A DNA stretch of 64,000 nt, taken from NCBI RefSeq assembly GCF_000025545.1, contig NC_013889.1, positions 2,597,501 through 2,661,500 of the forward strand, in the 5' to 3' direction. Below the pieces are notes generated by a model that did not search any database, was not told the DNA's origin, and saw nothing but the letters and a program-made list of their open reading frames with translations. The DNA is from Thioalkalivibrio sp. K90mix. Its GTDB lineage: Bacteria > Pseudomonadota > Gammaproteobacteria > Ectothiorhodospirales > Ectothiorhodospiraceae. The position numbers were made by a program, and so were the translations under genes. Within the stretch, counting starts at the first letter, position 1. Every line of letters starts with the position of its first letter. Shown here piece after piece: positions 52,637 through 61,527 of this stretch.

Positions 52637-53983
52637 ATGGGGCTGTACACCTCGCTGGTCGCGCATGGCGCGTTTCCCGTACACGAACGGCTGAAGGGGC
52701 ACCCGACGGTGCCCCTGCGCAAGGCGCTGGAGGCGACCCAGTGGTGGGCACCCGCGGCGCTGGAGAACCTGCAGCTGACCCGCCTGCAGATCCTGCTCGA
52801 GCGCGTCGCACAACAGGTACCGTTCTATCGCCAGTGGTTTGCCGACCAGGACTGGTCACCCCGCGCACTGACGAGCCTTGCGGATCTGGAGCGCCTGCCG
52901 GTCATCGACAAGGCCGTGCTGCGCCAGGCAGGCGCCGGGTGGCGGGCCGAGGGGGCACAAGGCCTGGTCGCGCAACGTACCAGCGGTTCGACCGGCGAAC
53001 CGCTGGCCTTCTGGCTGGGCCACGAACGCATTGCGATGGACATCGCCGCCAAGTGGCGCGCGACCCGCTGGTGGGGCGTCGACATTGGCGATCGCGAGCT
53101 GGTCCTGTGGGGCGCACCGAACGAGACCGACGTACAGAATCGCCTGCGGTCCTGGCGCGACCGCGTACTGCGCTCGCGCCTGGTCCCGGCCCGTGACCTC
53201 GACCGGGCACGGGTCGATGCCATCATTGACCAGATTCGCGAGTTCCGCCCGCGCATGATCTTCGGCTATCCCTCCGTACTGGCACGGGTCTGCGCACGCG
53301 CGCGGGAACAGGGGCGGTGCCTGGATGATCTGGGCATTCGGGTGGCCTTTACCACGTCGGAGGTCCTGCGCCCGGAATGGCGGGCGATCATCACCGACGT
53401 ACTGGGCTGCGGGGTCGCGAACGAGTATGGCGGCCGGGATGCCGGCCTGATCGCACGCGAGTGCCCGCATGGCGGGCTGCACCTGACGGCCGAGGCGCTG
53501 ATCGTCGAGATTCTGGACGATGCCGGCCGCCCGCTTCCGGCCGGCGCGACCGGACAGATCGTGGTCACCAACCTGATGGGCCCGGAGTATCCCTTCATCC
53601 GCTACCGTACCGGTGATCGTGGCGCGCTGGACCCCGCGCCCTGCCCCTGCGGGCGCGGCCTGCCGCTGCTGCGGGAGATCGAGGGCCGGGCCAACGACGG
53701 CCTGGTCGCGCTCGATGGCCGCTGGGTGCACGGCAGTCATTTCAACTACTGCCTGCGCGAGATCGCGGGGCTGCGCTCGTACAAGATCATCCAGCACGCG
53801 CCGGACCGGGTCGAGCTGTTGCTGGTCCTCGACGAGCCACTGGCCGAGGCCGTGGCGCAAGGCCTGCGGCGTGCCTTCACACAGGCCCTGGGGGAATCCC
53901 TGACGATGGAGATCCGCCAGGTCGAGGCGATCGCCCCGGAAGCCGGCGGCAAGCACCGGCACGTGGTCTGCCGGGTTCAGTAA
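52637..53983 (+). CDS. PaaK/CapK-like adenylate-forming enzyme
   Basis: A 448-residue relative of phenylacetate-CoA ligase. It has the P-loop-like AQRTSGSTGEPLAFWLG, NEYGGRDAGLIARECPHGG and YRTGDRGALDPAPCPCGRG (a Cys-rich turn typical of this family). In capsule and exosortase loci such proteins activate an acyl group for transfer to the polysaccharide. It is 2 bases after the previous gene and is the last gene of the long operon. Its stop codon overlaps the convergent asparagine-synthase-like gene by 7 bases. Confidence 0.87.
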   Translation: MGLYTSLVAHGAFPVHERLKGHPTVPLRKALEATQWWAPAALENLQLTRLQILLERVAQQVPFYRQWFADQDWSPRALTSLADLERLPVIDKAVLRQAGAGWRAEGAQGLVAQRTSGSTGEPLAFWLGHERIAMDIAAKWRATRWWGVDIGDRELVLWGAPNETDVQNRLRSWRDRVLRSRLVPARDLDRARVDAIIDQIREFRPRMIFGYPSVLARVCARAREQGRCLDDLGIRVAFTTSEVLRPEWRAIITDVLGCGVANEYGGRDAGLIARECPHGGLHLTAEALIVEILDDAGRPLPAGATGQIVVTNLMGPEYPFIRYRTGDRGALDPAPCPCGRGLPLLREIEGRANDGLVALDGRWVHGSHFNYCLREIAGLRSYKIIQHAPDRVELLLVLDEPLAEAVAQGLRRAFTQALGESLTMEIRQVEAIAPEAGGKHRHVVCRVQ

Positions 53984-55839
53984 CCGCCCGCCTGGGCGCG
54001 CGCTTCGGCCGGCATCTCGCTCGGCGGGGCGTGCAGCCAGAGATCCAGCATCATCAGCACCCACACCATGTCGCCGTAGTAGGCCGCGTGTCCGTCGCGG
54101 TGCAGCGCGATCAGTTCGTCGATGAACTGCGGCCGCAAAAAGCCCTGCCCCTTGAGGCGCAGCAGGCTGTCATAGGCCAGTTCGCGCAGTGGCGCGTGGT
54201 CGTGCATCCACACCCCGAAGGGCAGACCAAAGCCATGCTTCTTCTTGTCGATGATGGCGTCGGGCAGGAAGCCCTGCATCGCCTCCTTGTAGAAGTGGCG
54301 CAGCCGCTGCCCGCGCAGTTTCTGGTCGGACGGGATGCCCAGGGAGAATTCCACCACGTCGTCGTCCAGCATCGGAAAGACGACATCCACGCCGGCCAGC
54401 TCGCACATCCGAGTGACCTTGCGCAGGTCGTTGTCGGCCAGGGTCTGCTGCCAGTCCAGGTACATCATGCGGTTCAGCGACGAGGCGTGTGCCGGCTGGT
54501 CGTGGATCTCGCGCATCAAATCCCACGGGGCCCGGGTATCCACCGCCGCGAGAAAGTCCGGTTCGAACATCGCCGTGGGCGAGAGGTGGTACAGGTAGTT
54601 GTAGGTCTGCAGCCGATCGGGCAGCGGGATGCGCGCCTGCTCCACATAGCGGCGCGCCTTGCTCAGCCAGCCGGCCCCCTGGGGGATGCGGGTCGCCAGG
54701 GGTTCCAGCATGCCCTGGCGCAAGGTGCGCGGCAGGCGCTGCCAGTGCTCGAACAGGCCCTGCTTGGCATAGCGTGCGTTGCCGGCAAACAGCTCGTCGC
54801 CACCATCACCGGCCAGCAGCCGGGTCACGCCCGCCTGTGCCGCCATGCGGGCACAGAAATAGGCAGGCAGTGCCGAGGAGTTGCCAAAGGGCTCGTCATA
54901 ACTGCCGGCAATCAGGGGGACGGCAGCGACGACATCGTCCGGCGTCACGTAGTACTCGTTCGCCTGGGTCGCAAAGTGCCGGGCCGCGATGCGGGCGTAC
55001 TCCATCTCGTCGTAACCCGGGGCATCGAAACCGATGCTGAATGTCGGCGGCGGCTCGGGGGTGGTCTCGGCCAGGAGCCCGGCCACGGTCGAACTGTCCA
55101 GCCCTCCGCTGAGAAAGGCCCCCGGCTTCGGCGTCTCCTGCTGCTGCTTGACGGCATTGCGCAGCTGATCCCGCAGGGCCGTGCCCATCTCGGCGGCATC
55201 GCCCATGCGCGCCTCGCGAAAATGCGGGACCCAGTACGACCTCACGCGGATGGTGTCCGCCTGGCGGTCCAGGTAGTGCGCGGCGCGCAGCTTCTCGACG
55301 CCCGCGAACACACTGACCGGTGCGGGCAACATGTGGAAGAAGAGGTAGTGATAAAGCCCCGAGGGGGTCGGGTCGCGGCTCAGACCAGGATAGCGAACCA
55401 CACTGCCCGCAGTGGTCCCGAAGACTACCCCGCCCGGCACCGCCGCCCAGTGCAGCGAGGCCTGCCCCATACGGTCCACGCCCGCGAGCAGGCGCGGCCG
55501 CTGCGGGTCCAGGATCGCCACCACGAAATCCCCCGCCAGCTGGCTGAACAGGGCATCGCCGAAACGCCGGTAGGCGTCCAGCAAGGCATGTCCGGGCGAC
55601 TGCTGCAGCGCCAGGCGCTGCAGGCCGCGCTCCCGCCACCGGGGGTGGCCGGCGACGGCCGCGATCAGCCCATCCGGGGCCTGGGCCACCCAGCCGCCCT
55701 GGACCAGACACCCGCCCCGGGGGCCATCACAGCGCGCACTGGACTCACCCGGGACCGAAGGGAGCCCGGCCTCCTGCAGGCCGAGGATATTGCCCGCCGC
55801 CTCCCTGGGCGACCCAAACCATCCACATAGTCCCGCCAT
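53977..55839 (-). CDS. Asparagine-synthase-like protein with degenerate glutaminase domain
   Basis: The 620-residue protein has a full synthase domain, with the PP-loop FLSGGLDSSTVAGLL (244-249 core) and LLAGDGGDELFAGNARY. The N-terminal amidotransferase half is abnormal. It begins M-A-G-L-C-G-W, so Cys is residue 5 instead of 2, and the glutamine-binding Y-N-G-E-I-Y-N is replaced by V-A-G-H-P-R-W. It probably cannot use glutamine unless the N-terminus is processed, and may form an amide or a ring from an internal or free amine, as beta-lactam synthetase relatives do. AGGAAGG precedes the ATG. It is divergent from the carrier-protein operon. Confidence 0.88.
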   Translation of the reverse strand: MAGLCGWFGSPREAAGNILGLQEAGLPSVPGESSARCDGPRGGCLVQGGWVAQAPDGLIAAVAGHPRWRERGLQRLALQQSPGHALLDAYRRFGDALFSQLAGDFVVAILDPQRPRLLAGVDRMGQASLHWAAVPGGVVFGTTAGSVVRYPGLSRDPTPSGLYHYLFFHMLPAPVSVFAGVEKLRAAHYLDRQADTIRVRSYWVPHFREARMGDAAEMGTALRDQLRNAVKQQQETPKPGAFLSGGLDSSTVAGLLAETTPEPPPTFSIGFDAPGYDEMEYARIAARHFATQANEYYVTPDDVVAAVPLIAGSYDEPFGNSSALPAYFCARMAAQAGVTRLLAGDGGDELFAGNARYAKQGLFEHWQRLPRTLRQGMLEPLATRIPQGAGWLSKARRYVEQARIPLPDRLQTYNYLYHLSPTAMFEPDFLAAVDTRAPWDLMREIHDQPAHASSLNRMMYLDWQQTLADNDLRKVTRMCELAGVDVVFPMLDDDVVEFSLGIPSDQKLRGQRLRHFYKEAMQGFLPDAIIDKKKHGFGLPFGVWMHDHAPLRELAYDSLLRLKGQGFLRPQFIDELIALHRDGHAAYYGDMVWVLMMLDLWLHAPPSEMPAEARAQAGGY

Positions 55840-56104
55840 TGGCCTTCCTGTCGCCTTCGGTGGCGTTCAAACGCCCGCCTGTGATGGCGTCCGTGGGCAT
55901 GCCGATATATACATTTCCGTGTTTGCCTTACAGCAAACAAAAATGCCGGCAAAAGTTAAAACTCAATGATGGAGGGACTGCCGACCACTTTAAAGTATTG
56001 ATTATTTGGTACCCGCAAGGTCTCCAGTTGTCGGCCACAAACTTTCACAATAGGGCTTCCGGAAGTATGTGGAATGCGCCACCAGGGAACAGGAGATCAG
56101 CATT

Positions 56105-56356
56105 ATGTCGACGCTCGAGCACATCAAGGCCTTGCTTGACAGCGCCCTTGGTCTGAACGGCCGCGCCCAGCACTTTGACCGCTCCACACCCCTGCTGGGC
56201 GGGGTCCCCGAACTGGACTCCATGGCGGTGGTTTCCTTGATCAACGAGATGGAAGAACAGTTCGACATCGTGATCGATGACGATGACGTCAGTGCGGAGA
56301 CGTTCGAGACCGTCGGCGCCCTGGTCGATTTCGTTGAACACAAGAATGGTGCCTAG
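56105..56356 (+). CDS. Acyl carrier protein, XrtA locus
   Basis: An 83-residue acidic carrier protein with the phosphopantetheine attachment Ser39 in PELDSMAVVSLINEME. The start at 56105 follows AGGAGA. It is the first of a four-gene operon with the two exosortase-A hydrolases and a GT2, and it lies 3 kb from an AMP-forming ligase that could load it. It probably carries an amino-acyl or acyl unit rather than serving fatty-acid synthesis. Confidence 0.92.
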   Translation: MSTLEHIKALLDSALGLNGRAQHFDRSTPLLGGVPELDSMAVVSLINEMEEQFDIVIDDDDVSAETFETVGALVDFVEHKNGA

Positions 56357-57184
56357 ATGGAGGCCGGTTTCCTGCCGGGCTGCGCCGGACCAGTCTTTTA
56401 TGTCCTGTATCCGACCGCCCGGACCCCGGCCCGCGGGCGGGTCCTGTTCGTACCACCCTTTGCCGAGGAGCTGAACAAGGCCCGGCGCATGGTGGCGCTG
56501 CAAGCCCGACTCATGGCCCGCGAGGGCTACACCGTCCTGTTGCCGGACCTGTACGGCTGCGGCGACAGCGGAGGCGATTTTGGCGATGCGCGCTGGGAGA
56601 CCTGGCTCGACGACGTCACGCGCTGCCTGGATCACCTGGAGGCGACATCCGACGACCAGGGGCCCCTGATTCTCTGGGGACTGCGCGCGGGCGCCCTGCT
56701 GATCAGCGAGCTTCTGGCCACACGCGCCCCGTCGGTGGCGGCGACCGTGCTGTGGCAACCGGTCACCAACGGCGAACAGCACCTGACACAGTTCCTCCGC
56801 CTGCGCATGGCCGCCGCCATGATGGGCGGAGAGAAAGAAAGCACGGGGCAGCTGCGCGGCCGACTGGAGGCGGGAGAAGCCATCGAGGTCGCCGGCTATA
56901 CCCTGGCGCCGGCCCTGGCAGAGGCACTGGCAAAAGCCCGGCTGGCACCACCGCCACACGGGCCGGTGTACTGGTTCGAGGTCAGCGACAGCGAGGGCGC
57001 TGCTCTGTCCCCGGGGAGCACCCGGACGCTGGATGCGTGGCGCGAGCAGGGGGTGGAAGCACACGCCTCCGTTGTCCTCGGCGAACCCTTCTGGAATGCG
57101 CCGGACATCCTCGAGGTCCCGGCCCTGCTGGAACACACCATGGATTGCCTGGGACACACGGTATCCCTGGGGCGGGCGGCATGA
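56357..57184 (+). CDS. Exosortase A-associated hydrolase 2 (alpha/beta-hydrolase fold)
   Basis: A 275-residue alpha/beta-hydrolase-like protein: VLFVPPFAEELNKARRM (oxyanion region), LLPDLYGCGDSGGDF, and the nucleophile elbow LWGLRAGALLI. The elbow reads G-L-R-A-G, so the serine nucleophile is replaced by arginine. It therefore may not be a classical esterase. The start abuts the carrier-protein stop exactly, and its own stop overlaps the next gene (ATGA). The role is unknown but conserved next to the carrier protein in exosortase A loci. Confidence 0.87.
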   Translation: MEAGFLPGCAGPVFYVLYPTARTPARGRVLFVPPFAEELNKARRMVALQARLMAREGYTVLLPDLYGCGDSGGDFGDARWETWLDDVTRCLDHLEATSDDQGPLILWGLRAGALLISELLATRAPSVAATVLWQPVTNGEQHLTQFLRLRMAAAMMGGEKESTGQLRGRLEAGEAIEVAGYTLAPALAEALAKARLAPPPHGPVYWFEVSDSEGAALSPGSTRTLDAWREQGVEAHASVVLGEPFWNAPDILEVPALLEHTMDCLGHTVSLGRAA

Positions 57185-58068
57185 ACGAGCGGGCGGTCGT
57201 CTTCCGGCTGGGCGAGGATGAGCTGCTCGGCATTCTCCACCCCGGTTCCGCCGGGGCCACGCGAGGTGTGCTGATCGCCGTGGGCGGCCCGCAGTATCGC
57301 GTCGGCAGCCATCGCCAGTTTCTGCTCCTGGCGCGCGACCTGGCGGCTCAAGGGGTCCCGGTATTTCGTTTCGACTTCCGCGGCATGGGCGACTCGTCCG
57401 GCGCCCAGCGCGATTACGAAGAAGTGCACGATGACCTGCGCGCGGCGATGGATACCTTCTCGGCCGAGGTGCCGGGCATGCGCGAGGTCGTAATCTGGGG
57501 TCTGTGCGGTGCGGCCTCCGCCGCCTTGTTCTATGCCTGGCGGGACCCCCGGGTGGCGGGCCTGGTGCTGGCCAACCCGTGGGTCCGCACCGACGAGGGC
57601 CTGGCCCGCGCCTACCTGAAGACCTACTACCTCCAGCGGCTTGTTTCGCGCGACTTCTGGTCAGGCGCCCTGAAGGGGCGTTTCAACCCGTGGGTCTCCC
57701 TGCGTTCCCTGGGACGGATGGTCGGCACGGTACTGGGCCGTCGTCGTACCGGGGCTTCCCCGGCTGCGACCGACGAGGGCCGTGCCGATGTTTCGTCGGC
57801 CCCCCTGCCGGACCGGATGGCCGAGGGCTGGCGCCGCTTTCGCGGGCCGATCCTGCTGGTCCTGAGCGGAGAGGACCTGACAGCCGCCGAGTTTCGGGAT
57901 GTGGCCAGCCATGCACCGGCCTGGGACGGCTTGCTGCGACAGCCACGCGTGACCCTGCGCGAACTGCCGGACGCGAACCACACCTTTTCCCGCCGTGAAT
58001 GGCGCGACCAGGTTGCAACATGGACGCATGACTGGCTGCGCCAGGTGCCAGGGCAAAGCCCGGGATGA
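57181..58068 (+). CDS. Exosortase A-associated hydrolase 1 (alpha/beta-hydrolase fold)
   Basis: A 295-residue alpha/beta hydrolase: LIAVGGPQYRVGSHRQFLLL, FRFDFRGMGDSSG, and the nucleophile elbow IWGLCGAASAAL, where Cys stands in the nucleophile position. A D-x-N-H-T-F near the C-terminus supplies the catalytic His. A Cys nucleophile would suit transfer of a thioester-bound group from the neighbouring carrier protein. It is coupled by overlaps to genes on both sides. Confidence 0.87.
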   Translation: MNERAVVFRLGEDELLGILHPGSAGATRGVLIAVGGPQYRVGSHRQFLLLARDLAAQGVPVFRFDFRGMGDSSGAQRDYEEVHDDLRAAMDTFSAEVPGMREVVIWGLCGAASAALFYAWRDPRVAGLVLANPWVRTDEGLARAYLKTYYLQRLVSRDFWSGALKGRFNPWVSLRSLGRMVGTVLGRRRTGASPAATDEGRADVSSAPLPDRMAEGWRRFRGPILLVLSGEDLTAAEFRDVASHAPAWDGLLRQPRVTLRELPDANHTFSRREWRDQVATWTHDWLRQVPGQSPG

Positions 58069-59078
58069 TGTCCCCCATGGAAACTTCCCTGGCGCACAGC
58101 ACACCCTCGGCCGAGCCGGAGGGGCTCCCCCGCAAGCCACTGGTGTCGGTGATCATGCCCGCCTACAACACGGCGGCCTACATTGCCGAATCGGTCGACA
58201 GCGTCCTGGATCAGGACTATCCCGGCATCGAGCTGATCGTGGTGGATGACGGCTCGACCGACGGGACGGTCGAGGTCCTGCGCGGGTATGGCGACCGTCT
58301 GACGCTACTGACCCAGCAGAACCAGGGGGCGGCCGTGGCCCGCAATGCGGGCATCGCGGCCGCACAGGGCGACTTCATCGCCTTCATCGATTCCGACGAT
58401 GTCTGGCTGCCCGGCAAGCTGACCGCGCAGGTGCTGTACATGCAGCAGCACCCGGAGATCGGCCTGGTACACACGGATTTTCTGGCGTGGAAACCGGATG
58501 CCAAGGGACAGTTCGCCCCGCCCCATACCCTGGCCGATCCCCCGGTCCCGGTGACCGAGACACCGGGGATTGTCCCGGAGGGTTCGGGCTGGGTGTACAA
58601 CCAGCTGCTGATGGAATCCCTGCCGCATACGATCACGGTGATGATGCGGCGCGAGCTGGTGGAACAAGTGGGCCCGTTCGACCCGCAACTCAAGCGCGGC
58701 CAGGACTATGACTACTGGATTCGCGCCTCGCGACTGACCGAATACCGCCAGCTGGACCGGGTCACCGCCCTTTATCGACTGCACGGGCGTGGCTGCATGA
58801 CCAAGTACCCGGATGTGAACTACGAGGTCGAGGTCGTCCAGCGGGCGCTGGGCCGCTGGGGTCTGGTGGGACCCAACGGCGAGAAGACCCCCTGGCCCCG
58901 GGTTCGCGAGCGCCTGGGTAATGCCTGTTTCACCTTTGGCTACCACCACTACTGGGAGGGGGACCCACGGATCGCCCGGCGCGCGTTCTTTCAGGCCCTG
59001 GTCCGACGACCGGGACGCATGAAGACCTGGGGGTATCTGGGGGCCAGTACGGTGAAGGCCCTGCTCGCGCGGGGCTAG
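58065..59078 (+). CDS. Glycosyltransferase family 2
   Basis: A 337-residue GT-A enzyme: VSVIMPAYNTAAYIAESVDS, VVDDGSTDGTVEVL, ARNAGIAAAQGDFIAFIDSD with the D-x-D (DSDD). The first 24 residues before VSVIMP are extra, so a later ATG is possible, but 58065 overlaps the preceding stop (ATGATG) and is kept. It adds a sugar or other unit in the locus. It is convergent with the truncated methyltransferase gene. Confidence 0.9.
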   Translation: MMSPMETSLAHSTPSAEPEGLPRKPLVSVIMPAYNTAAYIAESVDSVLDQDYPGIELIVVDDGSTDGTVEVLRGYGDRLTLLTQQNQGAAVARNAGIAAAQGDFIAFIDSDDVWLPGKLTAQVLYMQQHPEIGLVHTDFLAWKPDAKGQFAPPHTLADPPVPVTETPGIVPEGSGWVYNQLLMESLPHTITVMMRRELVEQVGPFDPQLKRGQDYDYWIRASRLTEYRQLDRVTALYRLHGRGCMTKYPDVNYEVEVVQRALGRWGLVGPNGEKTPWPRVRERLGNACFTFGYHHYWEGDPRIARRAFFQALVRRPGRMKTWGYLGASTVKALLARG

Positions 59079-59092
59079 GCGCGCGCAGGGCC

Positions 59093-59611
59093 TCAGTGGT
59101 TTCGGTACACCGCGACACGACCGATCGGCATCTTTCGCAGCCGCCTGGTGCGGTACTCCCGGTAGGCCACCCGCTCCAGAAACGGGGCCTCGTCCAGCAG
59201 CCTTCGCTGGGTCGGGTTCTGGTACACGACCAGCACGTCCCGCTCTCCGTCGGCCTGCAGGGCGCTCTCGAGGTTCGCGAGCACGCGCTCCATGATCGCG
59301 GCCTTGAAGGGGTTGAACAGGTAGATCAGCAGGTCGCCCGGCGGCAACTCGAACGCACCGGCGTCGCCACAGACGGTTTCGATCCGGTGCATGCAGCGCT
59401 CGGGGTGCCGGTAGATCCGCGCATTCGCGGCGGCGATCGCATCCAGGCGGGGGTTGTACTCGACCCCGATGATCCGCCGAAACGGGTGATGCGACGCGAG
59501 TAGCAGCGCCTTGCCCTTGCCCGACCCCAGATCGATGAACGCATAGCGCGCGGGGGCGATTGCACCAGCGCATCCATCATCTCGCCGCCCTCGCAGTGGC
59601 CGGGTTTGCAA
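59093..59611 (-). pseudogene. N-terminally truncated, possibly frameshifted class I methyltransferase
   Basis: The frame from 59611 (TTG) encodes motif I YAFIDLGSGKGKALLLASHHP, RRIIGVEYNPRLDAI and a normal C-terminus, 172 codons in all. Relatives with this motif I normally carry about 70 more N-terminal residues. Here the first 22 codons are unlike the family. In another frame the same DNA reads EMMDALVQSPPR, as expected just before motif I, which indicates a one-base deletion in the run of C near 59555. Upstream the coding sequence runs directly into the end of the ligase gene. The remnant may be non-functional, although the SAM-binding core is intact. Confidence 0.6.
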
Positions 59612-59623
59612 GCGCAGAGTGAT

Positions 59624-61231
59624 TCACGCTTCGGCCGCCTGCAGCGTCTCGACGAGCATCTTGCGATCGACCTTGCCATTCGCGTTCAGCGGCAGCTCGT
59701 CCAGAAGATGGATCTCCCGCGGCACCATCACGGTGGGGAGCCGCTGCCTCAGTTGTTCCCGAATCCTCTCCGCGTCGGCGTGTTCGGCGACCACGAACGC
59801 GATGATGCCGGAGGCCCCGCTCGCGGTGCGCGGCCAGCCGATCGCAACCGCCTGGTCGGTCACCGCGGCCTCGCGCAGGGCCTGTTCGATCTCGCCCAGT
59901 TCGATGCGCACGCCGCCAATCTTGATCTGGTGATCGAAGCGCCCGAGGAATTGCAGGGGCTCTCCGGGATACGGGCGCCGCACGAGATCGCCCGTGCGGT
60001 AATACAGGGCGCTGTCGTCCCCGAGCCGGATGAATGCAGCCGCGGTGCGCTCCGGGTCCTTCCAGTACCCGGCGCTGACCTGCGGCCCGCTGATCAGGAG
60101 TTCGCCCTCGTCCCCTTCCGGCACGTCGTGAAAGGCCTCGTCGACCACGCGAATGCCGACCTGGTTGCCCGGATAGCCGATGGGGGCCATCCCGTGTATG
60201 CATTCCGCGGGCGACCGCTCGGGATCCCAGCGGTAGAAACAGGCATCGACGGTGCACTCGGTGGGCCCGTAGGCATTGTCGATCGTGGCGTTGGGCGCGG
60301 CGGCCGCCATGATCCTGGCCAGTTCCGCCGACAGGGCCTCGCCGCCAAAGCGGCACAGCCGCAGGTGGGGGAAACGGCCGGGGGCCCAGCCGTTGCGGCG
60401 ACTCATGCCATGGCCGGCCGACGGCGTGATGTCGATGACGGTCAGGGCCTTGTCGGCAATGTAGCGGTTGGGGTTGAACCACTCGCGGGCGGAGGGGCAG
60501 CAAAGACACGCCCCGTAGGCCCAGCCCACGTACAGGTCGAACATCGAGGAGTCGAAGGTAATGTCGTAGAACTGCGAGAACCGATCATTCTCGCTCAGCC
60601 CCAGAGGGTCATAGCGCTCCCGCGACATCGCGACGAACCGGGCCGCATTGCGATGACGCACGGCCACGCCCTTGGGTACGCCGGTACTGCCCGAGGTGAA
60701 GAACAGACAGGCAAGATCGTCGGGATTGACCGGGGCCGGCGACCATCCCTTGGGGAGAGACGCCTCGTCCATGGCATGGAAGGCATGTCCGGGCCAGCGG
60801 GACTGAAAGGCATCGCAGTCCTCCCGGGTCGGCAGCCAGATCGCACAGTCGGAATGCTCCGGCCCCAGCCAGCCATCCAGCGACTGCATCCCGGTGGCAT
60901 CCACAACCAGGGCCCCCAGGCCGGCCAGGTCGACCATCCGCCGTGTTCGCTCGGGGGGGAAGGACGGATTCAGGGGTACCAGCGTGTGCCCGGCCATCAG
61001 CACCCCGAGAAGGCCCTGATACAGGATGCGCGAGCGCTGGGCCAGGACGCCGATCGTGCGCGGCCCGTCGGCGGGCAGGACGGCCTGAAGGGCTGAAGCC
61101 AGGCTGGCACTGGCGGCGTAGAGATCCCGATAACGGATCTCGCCCCCCTCCACATCCAGCGCCGGGCGATCCGCGAACTGCCTTGCCGCGTGCAGGAAAC
61201 CGGCGTGCAAACCGAACTCGTCCATGGCCAT
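59624..61231 (-). CDS. AMP-forming acyl/aminoacyl ligase, XrtA-associated
   Basis: A 535-residue ANL-superfamily enzyme: LACLFFTSGSTGVPKGVAVR (A3), NAYGPTECTVDA (A5), YRTGDLVRRPY (A7) and LPLNANGKVDRKMLV (A10 Lys). It activates a carboxylate as adenylate and passes it to a phosphopantetheine thiol, probably on the acyl carrier protein at 56105. AAGGAG seven bases before the ATG at 61231 decides the start over in-frame codons further upstream. It lies near the PLP decarboxylase gene, the usual ligase-decarboxylase pair of exosortase A loci. Confidence 0.88.
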   Translation of the reverse strand: MAMDEFGLHAGFLHAARQFADRPALDVEGGEIRYRDLYAASASLASALQAVLPADGPRTIGVLAQRSRILYQGLLGVLMAGHTLVPLNPSFPPERTRRMVDLAGLGALVVDATGMQSLDGWLGPEHSDCAIWLPTREDCDAFQSRWPGHAFHAMDEASLPKGWSPAPVNPDDLACLFFTSGSTGVPKGVAVRHRNAARFVAMSRERYDPLGLSENDRFSQFYDITFDSSMFDLYVGWAYGACLCCPSAREWFNPNRYIADKALTVIDITPSAGHGMSRRNGWAPGRFPHLRLCRFGGEALSAELARIMAAAAPNATIDNAYGPTECTVDACFYRWDPERSPAECIHGMAPIGYPGNQVGIRVVDEAFHDVPEGDEGELLISGPQVSAGYWKDPERTAAAFIRLGDDSALYYRTGDLVRRPYPGEPLQFLGRFDHQIKIGGVRIELGEIEQALREAAVTDQAVAIGWPRTASGASGIIAFVVAEHADAERIREQLRQRLPTVMVPREIHLLDELPLNANGKVDRKMLVETLQAAEA

Positions 61232-61527
61232 TCGACCACTCCTTGAAGTCACAAATGTACGGGATGGAGGCCGCTCCTGCTGGCGGCGGTTTTACTTGAA
61301 TACTCGCCGATAGCGGGCTGTCCACCCTCTTCTGGGAGAATCCGGAAACCTGTTAAATCACGCAATCCCGACCGCGGGGGATTTACCTGATGTTTCGAAT
61401 TGGACGACCGCATGAGTTTTGTAATTAACGCGCCATTCCGCCCCGTCAGGACTCACTTTCCCGTTTCCTCGAGGGTAAAAAAACGCTATACGTCATAGGG
61501 ATCTCGATACTGAAAACCGGTTGATTC
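61232..61527. other. Divergent promoter region between the ligase and ABC transporter genes
   Basis: 296 bases without a gene, AT-rich at 61330-61500. Apart from the ligase ribosome site at its left end I see no clear -35/-10 or -24/-12 pair. Confidence 0.55.
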
